A program made the translations under genes and the position numbers. The notes beneath the pieces were generated by a model. That model worked only from the letters and a program-made list of their open reading frames with translations. It was not told the DNA's origin and made no database searches. This document shows positions 44,581-55,299 of a stretch of DNA of 64,000 nucleotides, piece by piece. Source of the DNA: Linyphia triangularis (taxonomy: Eukaryota > Arthropoda > Arachnida > Araneae > Linyphiidae); contig OZ021722.1 in the NCBI GenBank assembly GCA_963978545.1, forward strand, positions 5,971,201 to 6,035,200, read 5' to 3'. Numbering within the stretch: position 1 is the stretch's first letter; each line of letters opens with the position of its first letter.

Positions 44581-45815
44581 TTAAGGAAAATGCAGAATTC
44601 ACCATTTAACAACAAGCCATTTTAATATCCCCAAATGCCCAATCACCTAATCCTGTTTCAGATGTTTCCTCTGGTGTTCAACTAATGTCGGAGACTTAAT
44701 TTGAACGGAAGTAATACGCAAAATGCAAACAATATACCTATTAAGCCTAAATCGACATGTTTTAAGCAAATCAAAAACCATCGTTTGGATGACTTTTAGA
44801 TAATCACCACTCTCAACTAAACGACATCACAAATGGGATAACGGTTTCGTCGAATTCCACGCCAGAGCGAAATCCTTTTCAACACTTGCTTTGCACACAC
44901 TTTTTTACCTAATTGAAACTCTTAGAGAATGCGGCATAAATTTACACGAGTTTCAACCCCCCGATAAGCACCATAAGTTAATAAATACCCTCGCCTCAGA
45001 AGATCCAGAGTTTAATACTCTTTATCACGAAACGCACACAATCGTGGCTGTGTTTATTATTAACTCTTTAGCCGAATGTTGACGGAAATTTTATCCTGTG
45101 AGTACTTTTTCGTCCTAATGAGAAATTCCACTCTTTCGAAATGAGAGTTTTTGAGCGACCATATACATCTATCACTTTAATATCTCAAATACAACATTTG
45201 TCTTTTTTTTTCTTTCTTTAATATTATTCCATTTACTGAGGCGTAAGCTCATGAGATATATAAAAGATCTTTATTTGTTTACGTTGTTAAGTCTCGATTT
45301 TCTCATCTCAAAAACTTATAAATTTGTATAAAGCATTTTTCATCGAAGGTAATTTGACTCCGAAATAGCTCATTTAAAAACAGAACGATGGATGCAACTC
45401 GACGGTGTTTATAAACCGTAATATAATTTAACGTTGTTTTTTCTGAAAAGCATCTGATATTTCATACACGTTTCCTTGATTTGTAATGCTATAGTTGCCA
45501 AAACAGTTTTGTTTTATTTTCCTTTGCTTATTGTTCATTTCGAAATAGCTACTATTGACTTATGTATAATACAATATCGCCGCATTTTTCTTAATATGTT
45601 TGTTTTCTAACGCATAAATGTATTTTTATTGCTTTAAATGCAGTAAATTTAGTTGACTTGTATTTTAATTGTAGAGAAGTATTTCGAAAATTAAGTTTAA
45701 TGCCATATTCTATTTCGCTAATGTAGTTGGTCATAATTTAAAGCCTGCCGTTTAAAAATAATTTATAATACAAAAATAATATTTTATGTAAGAAATTCGT
45801 ACAATATTTGAACCT
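44510..45815. repeat. Segmental duplication (41/44 kb), unit 2
   Basis: Same order as unit 1 and no A insertion: aagccattttaatatcccca, agtaatacgcaaaatgcaaa, ggataacggtttcgtcgaat, ctaattgaaactcttagaga, the conserved block, ctttaatattattccattta, tgaggcgtaagctcatgaga and gcaactcgacggtg. A 63-codon frame at 44891-45082 covers part of it and ends TIVAVFIINSLAEC. The frame is not kept intact in unit 1. Confidence 0.8.
45000..45100. other. Highly conserved block in duplication unit 2
   Basis: gatccagagtttaatactct to gaatgttgacggaaatt. Counterpart of 41535-41640. It could be an exon, a regulatory element, or a patch of recent gene conversion. Confidence 0.65.
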
Positions 45816-45869
45816 TTTTTTTTTTCTTATTGATATTGACTTTTTGATTTTGTCTGAAAATGTTGGAAG

Positions 45870-46115
45870 TATTGGTTAAACGGATATCAGTTAAAAATCG
45901 CCAAATTGCAGATCTAACTAACGACCTTCAAATGCTTTCAAATTTCTATAGCAAACCATTGTTATATTTATAGCCACCAACAACCCTATAAAAAACCGTG
46001 AATATTTAGGCTTAGACCCTACATTTACGCCTCATCAAAACATGTACACATTTAGGTTGGTCGACAACTGCGCCAACTGGTACCCGTCTAACGTAAGTAC
46101 CGATAGGACTTATAT
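45870..46115. mobile_element. L-family MITE, copy 2 (diverged)
   Basis: gttaaacggatatcagttaa at the left (worn end), then aaaatcgccaaattgcag, aatatttaggctta and gtcgacaactgcgccaactg, ending gtacccgtctaacgtaagta. Matches 30642-30853. Confidence 0.6.
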
Positions 46116-46295
46116 CCTCATGAGTCCCACAACTGTTTGAAACATTATTTAAAGATAATTTTTATGCATATTATTCTTTTGGGTCTATGTAACGTACTTT
46201 TAAAGTTCAGAACTGATCCATGCACTTTAAGTACACTTAAGCTTGGCGTCCACTATCGCTAAGAAGAGCAGAGCAGATCTGAGCGGAGTGGAATA

Positions 46296-46376
46296 GAGCC
46301 AATTACAAGGCTGCCAATGTCTACAATAGCACGAGACTCGAGCTACAATGGACGTTGACAGCCTTGTAATTGGCTC
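46296..46376. repeat. Strong 81-bp inverted repeat
   Basis: gagccaattacaaggctg at 46296-46313 and its exact inverse at 46359-46376. The inner bases pair on with few mismatches around gagactcgagct, so almost the whole stretch is one hairpin. It borders the zinc-finger remnant and may be a transposon end or a MITE. Confidence 0.65.
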
Positions 46377-46790
46377 AGATGTGAAAGCTAATCATGAAAG
46401 GCTGCAAAATAATTTCGTGAGGACGTGATACATAAAAATACTTTACAGTTAGTGCAAAAAAGTTTGTTCTCGTTGAACATCCAGACGTCCGACAACGTGA
46501 GGAAAAAGTCTTAGTGTCCATTGCTGGCATGCGCTTCGCACCAACTTTTCGTGACGCCTCTTCTGGCAGAGGAACTTTTTTTGCCGTTTCTTTGCAGGCT
46601 CTACTTGTCACAATTGGTGGAACTGTTATCAGCTGTAGGACTGAATTCGGCTATTTCATGCAAAGAAAAAATTATGCGCCCAAAATCCGATGTGCATTTC
46701 AATGTACGCGGCGTCTCAGGAGGATATACTCTCTGAACAAGGTGCAAGGTTGCCCAGTGGATAAACATTCAAAATATAAAGAGTAATATC
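46377..46790 (-). pseudogene. BED/CGGBP1-like zinc-finger remnant (probable hAT transposase N-terminus)
   Basis: Minus strand near 46530-46430, outside the longest frame, reads LSDVWMFNENKLFCTNCKVF. This resembles the DVWxxDxxxLFCxxC pattern of CGGBP1-like BED fingers, which occur in hAT transposases and proteins derived from them. The following His pair is not evident and the frame breaks on both sides. Minus-strand and plus-strand frames over 46375-46786 are shadows. G+C is higher than the flanks. Unsure whether domesticated or transposon-borne, but it is clearly decayed. Confidence 0.45.
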
Positions 46791-46830
46791 ATGATACCTT
46801 TATGAACTGAATAGTTTTAAGGTGTATGAG

Positions 46831-47167
46831 CCATCGATATAGATAAACAACTGGATAGACTACTTAACGCTGGGAAAATGAAGCCGTTGCCAGATGCAAT
46901 TGGAGGGATAAAAAATACGGATTGCCGAGGATTGAAAATAAAATTTTGGGTCGTACACAGCAGAAATATCAATAGTAGACCTTAATTAGTAATAATGTGC
47001 AAAAAAATATCTACTCTAACACAATACAAGGTTTTTCGCATTCCCATCCAACTATAAATGTGAACTGCGATTGGTTAATCTTCCCACCAGCTTCGCAATC
47101 CCCGGCGCGTTTTTATCTTTTCATTGACAATGGTGCAGTCTATCCAGTTGTTTATCTATGTCGATGG
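46831..47167. mobile_element. Q: MITE with 31-bp inverted ends (337 bp)
   Basis: Left ccatcgatatagataaacaa then ctggatagact; right is the inverse with one mismatch (agtctatccagttgtttatc then tatgtcgatgg). The interior has no frame of note. The flanks gtatgag / tatgtga give no clear target duplication. Single copy in the window. Confidence 0.8.
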
Positions 47168-47295
47168 TATGTGAAGACACACTCCAAATATCGTAGTCCA
47201 AATTAGTACAGGAGATATAGGCAAAAAAATAGGCTATAAGGTGGAACTGATTCCCGCAGAAGCGGCGATCGAATTTTTTAGCTCATGGATGATAG

Positions 47296-47912
47296 TGTTA
47301 CGAATTTCTGTAAATATTTCGTAGTATTGATTATGTAAATAGGAAAATTTATGTACATTTCGCATAAGGCAGTGCATGAGTTCGTTTGTCTTCGCTTTCC
47401 TGCAAAGTGTCTTCTAATGCTTGAAAACGAGTTTTACTAGGAGCAGGCCATTTAGCATTATGGTAATGGCAATCTCGTCAAATTGGCGAGATAGAGCCAA
47501 GTTGGCGACCATTTGGTGACATTTTCGGTCCCCATGTACATGTATAGGGCTTTTCGACTACGATCTGGAAAGTCCTCCAAATTTCTATCTCTAGAAGATT
47601 CACGAAGGATTGACTTTCCTATATAAGCCAGGCCATGAGTTGAGTTAGTGGAATAACTGAGTTGAGTTACTGAGTTAGCTGTCTCTCAGTGAGCATTCAG
47701 AGTAGTTCTAAAGCTAACTGTATTGCATTGTCTTTTGCGGCGATTTGTAGCAGTTGTGTATCAAGTTTTTAGCTGCTGTTTTGTGCTCTATTATTGTGTG
47801 AAAAGCAGTATTGAGCCTACTAGAACGAGAATTTCTGGAGTTATATCGGAATACATTTCTGCAAGTATTGATCTGCTTTGGCTTGAAATCTTTCGAACCC
47901 ACCCACGCAACA
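47296..47912 (+). mobile_element. T: solo LTR, copy 3 (617 bp)
   Basis: TGTTACGAATTTCTG at the start and CGCAACA at the end; flanks ATAG (47292-47295) and ATAT (47913-47916), one base apart. The other arm of palindrome R shows the target as gatgatatcttttt, so ATAT was duplicated and later mutated. TATA box ccTATATAAGcc at 47618-47628, giving plus-strand transcription. Best-defined copy of the family. Confidence 0.87.
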
Positions 47913-48199
47913 ATATATTTTTGACCTACAAAAATCTGAGCGTGCCAAATGCAATTTTTGGCCACCATCTAGGATTTAAAAAAAAAAATCATAAAAAGTC
48001 ATGTGGGGTACCAAATTTCAGAAAATTTTATGCTGAAAAAGATTATCATTTTGGTTTTAAAAAGTAAGAATAATTAGCAAAATAGTGACCAAAAAACTAA
48101 AAGGATATGCAGTGTTAAAAATTCCTTTTTATTAATAAATAATAAAATAGTTTTTATACGAATGCATCATGTATTTCGCCGAAATCTTTCATCGTACAT

Positions 48200-48410
48200 A
48201 AGAGAAAAACTATACCTATTAGTATTCTTCTGAAATACTTACTTTCAGTGCACTATTTGTGTAATCTCTACCAGAACAGTTACAACGTATCTCGGTACAT
48301 TCCAAACCATAACATCGACACGTACATGTACCACTACCACACGGTTCATTCGTATTCGTTTTCCAGGTGCAGCGGAGCTTGTACAACAATAACTCTGGTG
48401 CAGGGCTCAT
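48200..48410 (-). pseudogene. Cys-rich protein C-terminus, left arm of R
   Basis: PCGSGTCTCRCYGLECTEIR then CNCSGRDYTNSALK: Cys spacing CxCxCxxxxxxCxxxxCxCxG. Similar CxC-type tails end many large, unnamed transposon-linked invertebrate proteins (from memory). A 4-bp duplication (taag at about 48239) shifts the frame relative to the right arm. No upstream domain survives. Confidence 0.6.
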
Positions 48411-48431
48411 TTCACACGTTATGGGCTGTAG

Positions 48432-48683
48432 TTGGTCTCCGACTTTTTTCCAACCCCACTCTTGGCAATACTAACTCGTCGAAGGTATGGAGTGGAATGT
48501 ACCGATATAGGTTGTAAATGTTCTGGTCGAGATTGCACAAATAGTGCACTGAAAGTATTTCAGAAGAATACTAAAAGAGATATAGCTTTTCTCTTACGTA
48601 AGATGAAAGATATTGATGAAATACATGATGGCATTCGTATTATAAAACTATTTTATTATTTATTAATAAAAAGGAATTTTTAA
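48432..48683 (+). pseudogene. Cys-rich protein C-terminus, right arm of R
   Basis: The shared part begins YGVECTDIGCKCSGRDCTNS and continues ALKVFQKNTKRDIAFLLRKM to a stop at 48683. It is the mirror copy of the left-arm frame. The first ~25 codons cross the palindrome centre and are not shared, so the true start is lost. The two copies differ by scattered substitutions, so the dimer is not very recent. Confidence 0.6.
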
Positions 48684-49029
48684 TACTGCATAATCTTTTA
48701 GTTTTTTGGTCACTATTTTATTAATTATTTTTACTTTTTAAAACCAAAATGATAATCTTTATCAGCATAAAATTTTCTGTAATTTGATACCACACATGAC
48801 TTTTTATAATTTTTCAAAAAAAAAAAAAAAAAAAAAATCTAAGGCGGCCAAAAAACGCATTTTGCACGCTCAGATTTTTTTTTAGACTTTTAGTATTTCA
48901 AAAAGATATCATCTACGACCTAAAAAATTCGATCGTCGCTTCTGTGGGAATTAGTTCCACCCCAAAACCTATATCTCCTGTACTAAATAGCGATTTGAGT
49001 TTCTTTGAAATCCCAGTAAGCATTATTTC

Positions 49030-49204
49030 ATATACTCTCTATTTAACAATCTTCTAAGCCCAGAGGATTTAGAAACTTTGTCTAAAGCCTTGAAATTTGA
49101 AGAGATGGTTCGAAAACTATCACTTTTTGAAATGACATAGATTGAGATGCGTAAATTCATCCATTCAAATTCACATAAACTCGAAAATAGCGTTTAATAT
49201 ATTT
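49030..49204. mobile_element. M-family half element
   Basis: atatactctctatttaacaa tcttctaagcccag, then agaaactttgtctaaagcct, aaactatcactttttgaaat and actcgaaaatagcgtttaat atat. Only the left arm to the loop is present. It joins G at 49205. Confidence 0.68.
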
Positions 49205-49400
49205 TACTAGCTATGTGGCCCCGCTTTGCAAAGGGACTCGTTGAAAGACATAGAAGGTTCACATTTAAGAAAAAGTTGAACTGATGTAGTGTAGGGTATT
49301 TGGCGATTTTTTTTCATTTAACGATCAGAAAAATAGCAAAAATCAAATGCACGGTTACTAAAAGAAAACTAAAACCTAATTAATAATAAAATTAAGTTAA
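49205..49400 (+). mobile_element. G-family element head
   Basis: TACTAGCTATGTGGCCCCGC then TTTGCAAAGGGACTCGTTGA and gtagggtatttggcgatttt. Same head as in the 11-14 kb duplication units. It shares TACTAGCT with K but differs after it. Confidence 0.6.
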
Positions 49401-49702
49401 AATATTAAGGGTACTCTTCTGTTAGGCGGTTACGTCTTAAAATAATTTACTAGGACTTCCTTTAGGTCTTCCTCTTGAAATAATTTGAAGATTGAATTTT
49501 TTTACATTATAATGGTACTATTTGAAACTTGGTGAGTTATTTTACTTGTTTAAAGCACTATTTTATTCTGAAAATTTTGAACTCATTATGTTAAGAATCG
49601 TGTTTTTGGCGAGTGAAAGTTCATTTAAACAGCGATAACTAAAGTTTGATGCAATTTTTTGAAAAATTATATTAAAATTAACATTTGCATTAATTTATTA
49701 GA
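49401..49702. other. Mostly unrecognised
   Basis: gggtactcttctgttaggcg at 49409-49428 looks like one end of an L element without the other. Otherwise unassigned. Confidence 0.35.
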
Positions 49703-50532
49703 TACTAGCTGAATACCCGTGCTGCGCTACGAAATTTTACCATTAGCATTTTAGCTATCAAAAGACATTCATGTATTCTACACTTCAGACGTTTGCACCC
49801 ATTTCGATCCCGACAAATTGATTTATCAAAATAGAAACTTTCCTTTGTTGACATTTTAACAAAATTTATAATTGTGAATAGTATATTGGAAAGAGACATT
49901 TGAATATCCCTCGTTTAGAACGTTTAACTCCCTTCGGACCCTTTTTAATTACGTAATCGAGATTGAAATAGTTTAGTGTGTTTATGTTTGCTCTTAAGTT
50001 CTAAATTTTAAAGAAGTAGTTGTATTGGAATTGAGACATTAAGATAATCCTCATATAGTTTCAATGTTGCATCGACTTTTCATCCCTTAAGAATTCGTTA
50101 ATAGATTTTGGAATAATTTTTTTTTTTTTTTCACATTTGCCCTTTTAACATTTGTACCAAATATCAGAATTCTGACTATATTGGAAGAGGAACATTCGGA
50201 TATCCCTCGTTTGGAACATTTAACCCCTTTTCGTTCTCTTAAAGTTGGTTAATCGAGAACGGAATAGCTTACTTTTTTTACATTTGTCGTTATTGATATT
50301 CGCACAAGATTTCGTAGTTGTGACCATATGGGAAGTGGGATATTCGAGCTTGGAACGTTTAATCCATTTTCCACCCCTTAAAGTGGGTTAATCTAGATCG
50401 AAATAGAATGCTTTTTCTATGTTTACCATTTTTGGTATTTGTACCAATTTTCAGAGTTGTAGACATGTGGGAAGTGGGAGAATTAGTGATGAGTGAGTCA
50501 GTGAATGAGTGAGGGCTTTGCCTTATATATAG
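49703..50532 (+). mobile_element. K-family element (subtype b), copy 4
   Basis: Same head as copy 2 and the same tail (gtgatgagtgagtcagtgaa then tgagtgagggctttgcctta). The interior has about four units instead of six or more: tags near 49917, about 50060, 50213 and 50352. The last spacing is 139 because of a 9-bp loss. It differs from copy 2 mainly in unit number. Confidence 0.75.
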
Positions 50533-50654
50533 AGAGATTTTGACACTGGAATAAAAATTGATGGGGAAAGAAACTAAATGTTGCCACATTTTTAAACACA
50601 AAAGTTTTTAAATTTTTTTTTTATTTTTATTTTTCCTACTTTCAAACAACTTTT

Positions 50655-50772
50655 TTGAAATCAAAATGTTCCAAAACGTAGATAAATGCAAAAAAAAAAT
50701 CGATTTATCTTTTTTTTTTACCGAATGCTAAACTTTCAGTACCCTATGTATACATACGGGTAATTGAAAGTA
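50655..50772 (-). repeat. A-family terminal fragment
   Basis: cttttttgaaatcaaaatgt tccaaaacgtagataaatgc, then ccctatgtatacatacgggt aattgaaagtaaa. Confidence 0.75.
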
Positions 50773-51229
50773 AAAAGTTCAAGCGTGTATATGCACCTTA
50801 ACCCTCTCAAACATTTTACTTTTACTAAAAAGGAAAAAAAAAAAAATATTCAGAACGCATACCTTGGTAGTTGATTGCTCTCAAGTGGCAAAGCGGTATG
50901 AAAAATAGCTTATCTGAACAAACAAAAACGTTTTAATATTGTCTAGCAAGGTATGAACTTCTCCTGACTAATAAGCCGAGGCAGATGTCATAAGCGGCAG
51001 ACTAAATTACAGCCCTAAACTGCCCATTTTAATAACTGCTGAGGTTATTAATATCCACTCTTTGGACTAAGTCTATCATTAATATTTTCTTTTCAAACTT
51101 ATGAGGCAATTAGACAAGAACTAGTCTTCAAAGCTTTCATATTTGAGGTATTAGGTAAATTAATGGGTTTAGTCCTAAAATTGGGTTTAGCTACGATTTT
51201 ATCTGTCATTGAGCTTTCTCTTTTTGATG
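50773..51229. other. Unrecognised stretch
   Basis: No family or frame assigned. Confidence 0.4.
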
Positions 51230-51660
51230 TGGTAACTCACTGCTTTTTTAATTTTCAATGAGGAAGTGCGCAGACATTTTATTCTCTGGCGGATAATACT
51301 TCCAGCTTTTAAAAGTGAGCCAAGTTGGCGATAAATATTACGTCATCGATGAGGCAATCTTTATTGCCGATTTGACTGATTTTTTAAAAAATGAAAAATC
51401 ATGTTGCCAAGAAAGACAAATCGTCTGCAACCTCTTTAATGGAAAATTAAAGAATGGTTTATTACCAGGCACAAAAAAGATCATCATTATTTTGGAAGTT
51501 ATGACACAAATCGGATTTATTTCAACTCCTTCAAAGTCGAATTTTGTATAGTTTCGGCCATTTTTGACTCGGCAGACCAGTGGATTCATGATCTACTAAC
51601 ATTTCTCTAAATTCTATAAAAAAAACACACCTCAGAATGATGTTCGATGAGGTAGCTAAA
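51230..51660. mobile_element. B-family foldback, copy 2 (truncated left arm)
   Basis: aaaagtgagccaagttggcg then ataaatattacgtcatcgat (centre), gaagttatgaca, gtttcggccatttttgac, ggcagaccagtggattcatg and cagaatgatgttcgatgagg. The outer left arm is missing. Frames at 51315-51589 are by-products of the palindrome. Confidence 0.68.
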
Positions 51661-51769
51661 CATTTAGTCACGTCTATTAAACTTAGTGCGTGTCCTGCTT
51701 AACTTTACGTTCCAAAATGTACAGCTTTTAATACTAATCCAACATTACATTAAACAAATCACGAGAGTG

Positions 51770-52116
51770 CAGGGTGGCTACAGAACCTGGAAATCAGGGA
51801 AATGTCAAGGAATTTCCTAAAATTGCCCTTTAGTCAGGGAATTTTGAAATTTTTGAGTTTCCCTTCTTGCATGACCCGTGCAGATATCTACCTCGGCTCG
51901 CGTCACGTGAAGTGGATGCTGTGATGTCACCGAATGGAATACAGTTTTTTTTTTTTTTTTTTTTTTTTTTCATGTACTTTTTTAAGTCCGTATAAAAAGC
52001 CCTCAATATCTGGCTACTTGGCCGATTTGGGAGAATGACGATTCCAAACTTTTTGTACTCTCAGCAACTAATCCAAACCATCGATATCCCGCCCACAACC
52101 ACCCTTTGATGTTCCG

Positions 52117-52151
<35 letters not shown>

Positions 52152-52615
52152 AATTATTATCTGGGATCATTATTAGGCCTGGAACAATTATTTCTGTTAG
52201 ATTTCTGATGATCCTATAACTTGGCAGCGCAGCTGTTATGATATGAACAGGAAACAGCATGTGACATATATTAAAGAAAATAACATGTTTTATTTGTGTT
52301 ATTTTTGAAATTCAAAAGAAAAGTATTGTACTGGGTTTTCTTTACCTCGAAGTTAGCAAGTATGGCTGAAGTGGGCGAATTTTTAAATTTTTAATTAATG
52401 TTTTCCATTCTTTTTCATCTAAAGATGTTTGTTTTGATTTTTACTCTAAATTTATTAAGGCGCAATCATACTTTGACTATTTAGAATTAAATTTTCGTTT
52501 TTTCAAATTCTCCATTATTTGTTTTTTTTTAATTATAGTGCACATCAGTGAATTTTTGAAGAAATCTTCTGGAAATCAGGGAATTTTTTTTTTCTCAAAT
52601 TCTGTAGCCACCCCG
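51770..52615. mobile_element. hAT-like non-autonomous element (~846 bp)
   Basis: Left CAGGGTGGCTACAGAACCTG; right tctgtagccaccccg, the inverse with one change. Subterminal aaatcagggaa occurs near both ends (51800, 52573). Flanks cgagagtg and gagtgaga are not a clean 8-bp duplication. CAGGGTGG ends with a subterminal repeat of this kind are common in hAT elements. T tracts at 51944-51970 and 52118-52141. No transposase. Confidence 0.7.
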
Positions 52616-53304
52616 GAGTGAGATATTTAACTTGAAAATTATTACGTTTAAATCCTTTGTCTCATGTACTTGAAGAAAATATTTAAAATCGCAAGGATGT
52701 ATTTTAAATTACACTCAAGTTGAGTTGTTTGTTCGAAACCATTCGAATATTAAATGCGTCATTTAAAAAAGTAAATTGTTTAAGACAAAGCAATCGAAAT
52801 AATTAAACTATCTTCAGGTATATAAAAATAAAAATTTTAGCGGGTTTAATGAAGATTAAATTAGCATAATTTTTTACCTTCTTAGGTTTTAAATATTTAG
52901 AACGACCGAACTTCTTAAAACCATAGGACTTAAGTCTAAAAACGAACTCGCGGGTTAAAGTTACAATTCTGCAAAACACTAAAAAACAAAAGATTATTAT
53001 TAAATATATAATATTCTTTAAGCATTGAATTTTTAACAGTAAAAAATTTTGGGGACTGTTCGTGTCACTTAAAGACCATTTTTAAACATGCTCCAATTGT
53101 TGCTTAGGATAGCTTATTAATCCACTTGTCGTCCTTCAATTGATAACAATATATTAAATCAAGTTTTTTTTTTTGGAGAAGTGTGTGTGGGGGGGGGGGG
53201 TTGAATATAGTTCGTAATGGATGTCTTTTCTTGAAGGTCTAACTCTATTTAAACTCCATTTTCCGCTCAATTAGTTACTATTGCAATGGATTTGTATTTA
53301 AAAC
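52616..53304. other. Unrecognised AT-rich stretch
   Basis: G run at 53189-53200. Nothing else. Confidence 0.4.
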
Positions 53305-53990
53305 TATTTTTACTCCTTTGTATTAATTTTGATTTTGTTTACATGTATGTGTGTATGTCGATGGCGGTTAAATCTGAAAAGGTATAATTAACCGCTAAGC
53401 CGTCACCCAATCGGCTGAATACTTTCCATGTCTATGGCAATGCATTCTACCCAAATTTGGGGGCTGTCACTTAAAGGTTGCATTTACGAAATACTAATAA
53501 ACCAACTTGACGTCATCCAATCACGCTAAAATATCACTGATCTGTACTACAACTTCTGGATAGCGCATGCTTGGTTACTGACTTGAAGTTGAAGAAGGCT
53601 TAGTAATCACCATAGAGATCTTTACTAACAACTTCCCCCCAAAACTAGTTCACATTTGTTCGTAACTATGGGAAACCTATTTCAAAGCATTATGGGGGGG
53701 GGGGGGGAAGTATTCAAATGACTTCATCTACTTGAAGAGCAGAAACTGCTAATAAAGCAATCCAGAAGTTGTAGTAGAGATCAGTGTAAAATATCGTTTA
53801 ACCGATCATCGAAGAAACACTTTCGTGTTGCCAAAATTTGTTTATTAAATAAATAATAAAATGAATTGTTTTAATCAGAATAAACAAATTATATTTGTCT
53901 TGTGAGTGCATAAATTCCCATTCAGTTTTAGTGAATAAATTTTGAAAAGTAGTTTACCGCCGATTTTGCTGATAGAGATGCTTTTAAAGA
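53305..53990 (-). mobile_element. C-family element with an 8-bp-TSD MITE inside
   Basis: tattaattttgattttgttt acatg, then gtatgtcgatggcggttaaa, gcaatgcattctacccaaat, gggctgtcacttaaaggttg and caacttgacgtcatccaatc. After the MITE: gtttaaccgatcatcgaaga, gttttaatcagaataaac and ttgaaaagtagtttaccg. Confidence 0.75.
53536..53786. mobile_element. hAT-type MITE (251 bp) in C
   Basis: Starts CACTGATCTGTACTACAACT and ends with the inverse AGTTGTAGTAGAGATCAGTG, so about 28 bp of inverted ends with a mismatch or two. Exact 8-bp duplication TAAAATAT at 53528-53535 and 53787-53794. The interior has a 16-base G run near 53695. Confidence 0.82.
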
Positions 53991-54323
53991 GGAACGCTCT
54001 AAGAGGAGTTGGTACCCAAAAACTTATAAGTAATCGATTATGAGTTAATTATTGTTCAAAATTTAAATTATCCCCTTTTTAAAAGATACCTCATTTGTAA
54101 TAGTACCTCATCTAGAAGTATTTTTAATAATTGTTTAAAAACAAAATTGGTAACTATTAGTGTGTAAGTAAAGTTTTCATTGAAATGCTTTTTTCTCGGA
54201 ACTGCATTTTTCATTATTCATGTACTTTTTTCTTAAAAACTGAGCAAACTATATTCCTGAAATTTTTTATCACATATTCTTTTTATGTATCTGTATATAC
54301 AAAAATGAGATTTTGTTGTTATT
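53991..54323. other. Unrecognised AT-rich stretch
   Basis: No family assigned. Confidence 0.4.
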
Positions 54324-55058
54324 TTAAGGTATAGGTTTCAATTTTTTTTTTTTTTTTTTTTTTTAATTTTCAATTTAAAAATTAGACCTTTGCACCTTGA
54401 AAAGTACATTATTTGTTAAACTATTTCCAATATTTTTTTTTTTTTTTTAAATTTCTTCAATTTTAATAATTAACATTTAATCAACTAATTAGGCTAATTT
54501 CGAATGGTAATGACAAAAATTCGAATTCACCCACAGATACAATTTTGGTGTTCAATAATGCGGAATACCTTGTCATATGTTTTGACCTTATTATCAGAAT
54601 TTGAAAGTGTGTATATTTTGTAATATCTTGCTTTAACTGAATCTATTAGAAAAATCCAAGTTTTTTTATACAGAATCTTATCTTTAAAATTCAATTAAAA
54701 AATACTTATTTACAAATCACTTAGTATTTAGGGTCAAAACATTCAACAATGTATGCAGATTATATTGCAAAACACAAATTTCAAAAAATATTATTTAAAC
54801 TGGAGTTATTACTGTTTGAATGAAATGCAAAACAGAAAAAACTACAATCTGAGAATAACTTTTAAAAAAATATTATTTATATAAAAAATATATGTTATTA
54901 TTATACTAATTATTATATATTTCCTTTTTAGTATGCTCCTCCATCATAGGGTTTCCTTTTTTTGTGTTGTTTTTATTTTGCTTTTGTTTTTTACGGCCTT
55001 ACAAATCTTCCCCTATTTTTACGAGTTTTGCGATTTGAAGCGTATACGTATACCTTAA
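54324..55058 (-). mobile_element. E-family TTAA element, copy 2 (inverted)
   Basis: TTAAGGTATAGGTTTCAA at the left and ttgaagcgtatacgtatacc then TTAA at the right. The interior is the reverse of 4811-5531 and contains a T tract at 54340-54364. The left end has lost a few bases of the inverted repeat. Confidence 0.75.
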
Positions 55059-55299
55059 AAATATTTTTCGTTTTGGCTTTTTTCGTCAAAAAAGCTTGTG
55101 ATTTTTAACAAATTTGAGTGACTTTCACGAAAATTCATTAAAAAAAAAAAGTAAATGAATCACAATTAAAAACTAACTTCAGTAGAATAACAAGTGACTG
55201 AAAAATGCACTGAAAAAAAAAATTAAGCTTCTATGTCAAATACTTTCTGAGAAAAAGGTACATGATATATGCCAAATTAACATTACCGGTACAAAGAGT

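Larger units (their letters stand above)
47207..48992. mobile_element. R: ~1.2-kb palindrome, inverted dimer of a transposon end
   Basis: Tips tagtacaggagatatagg (left) and its inverse cctatatctcctgtacta (right). The arms pair almost throughout: gaagcggcgatcgaattttt / aaaaattcgatcgtcgcttc, gattatcattttggttttaa / ttaaaaccaaaatgataatc, and ctaccagaacagttacaacg / ggttgtaaatgttctggtcg. The centre is near 48330-48480. Each arm encodes the same Cys-rich C-terminus pointing outward. A solo LTR (47296-47912) interrupts the left arm. Confidence 0.85.

Noticed and set aside
44891..45082. 63-codon frame ending TIVAVFIINSLAEC as a real gene
   Set aside because: The duplicate at 41450-41630 has indels that break the frame although nucleotides near its end are conserved. 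No splice or start context supports it.
46514..46786. 90-codon plus-strand frame in the GC-richer block
   Set aside because: The opposite strand carries the recognisable BED-finger pattern, so this frame is its shadow.
48225..48250. Micro-intron (GTAAGT...TTTCAG) in the left arm of R
   Set aside because: The right arm lacks just 4 bp (taag) there. It is a short duplication causing a frameshift, far too short for an intron.
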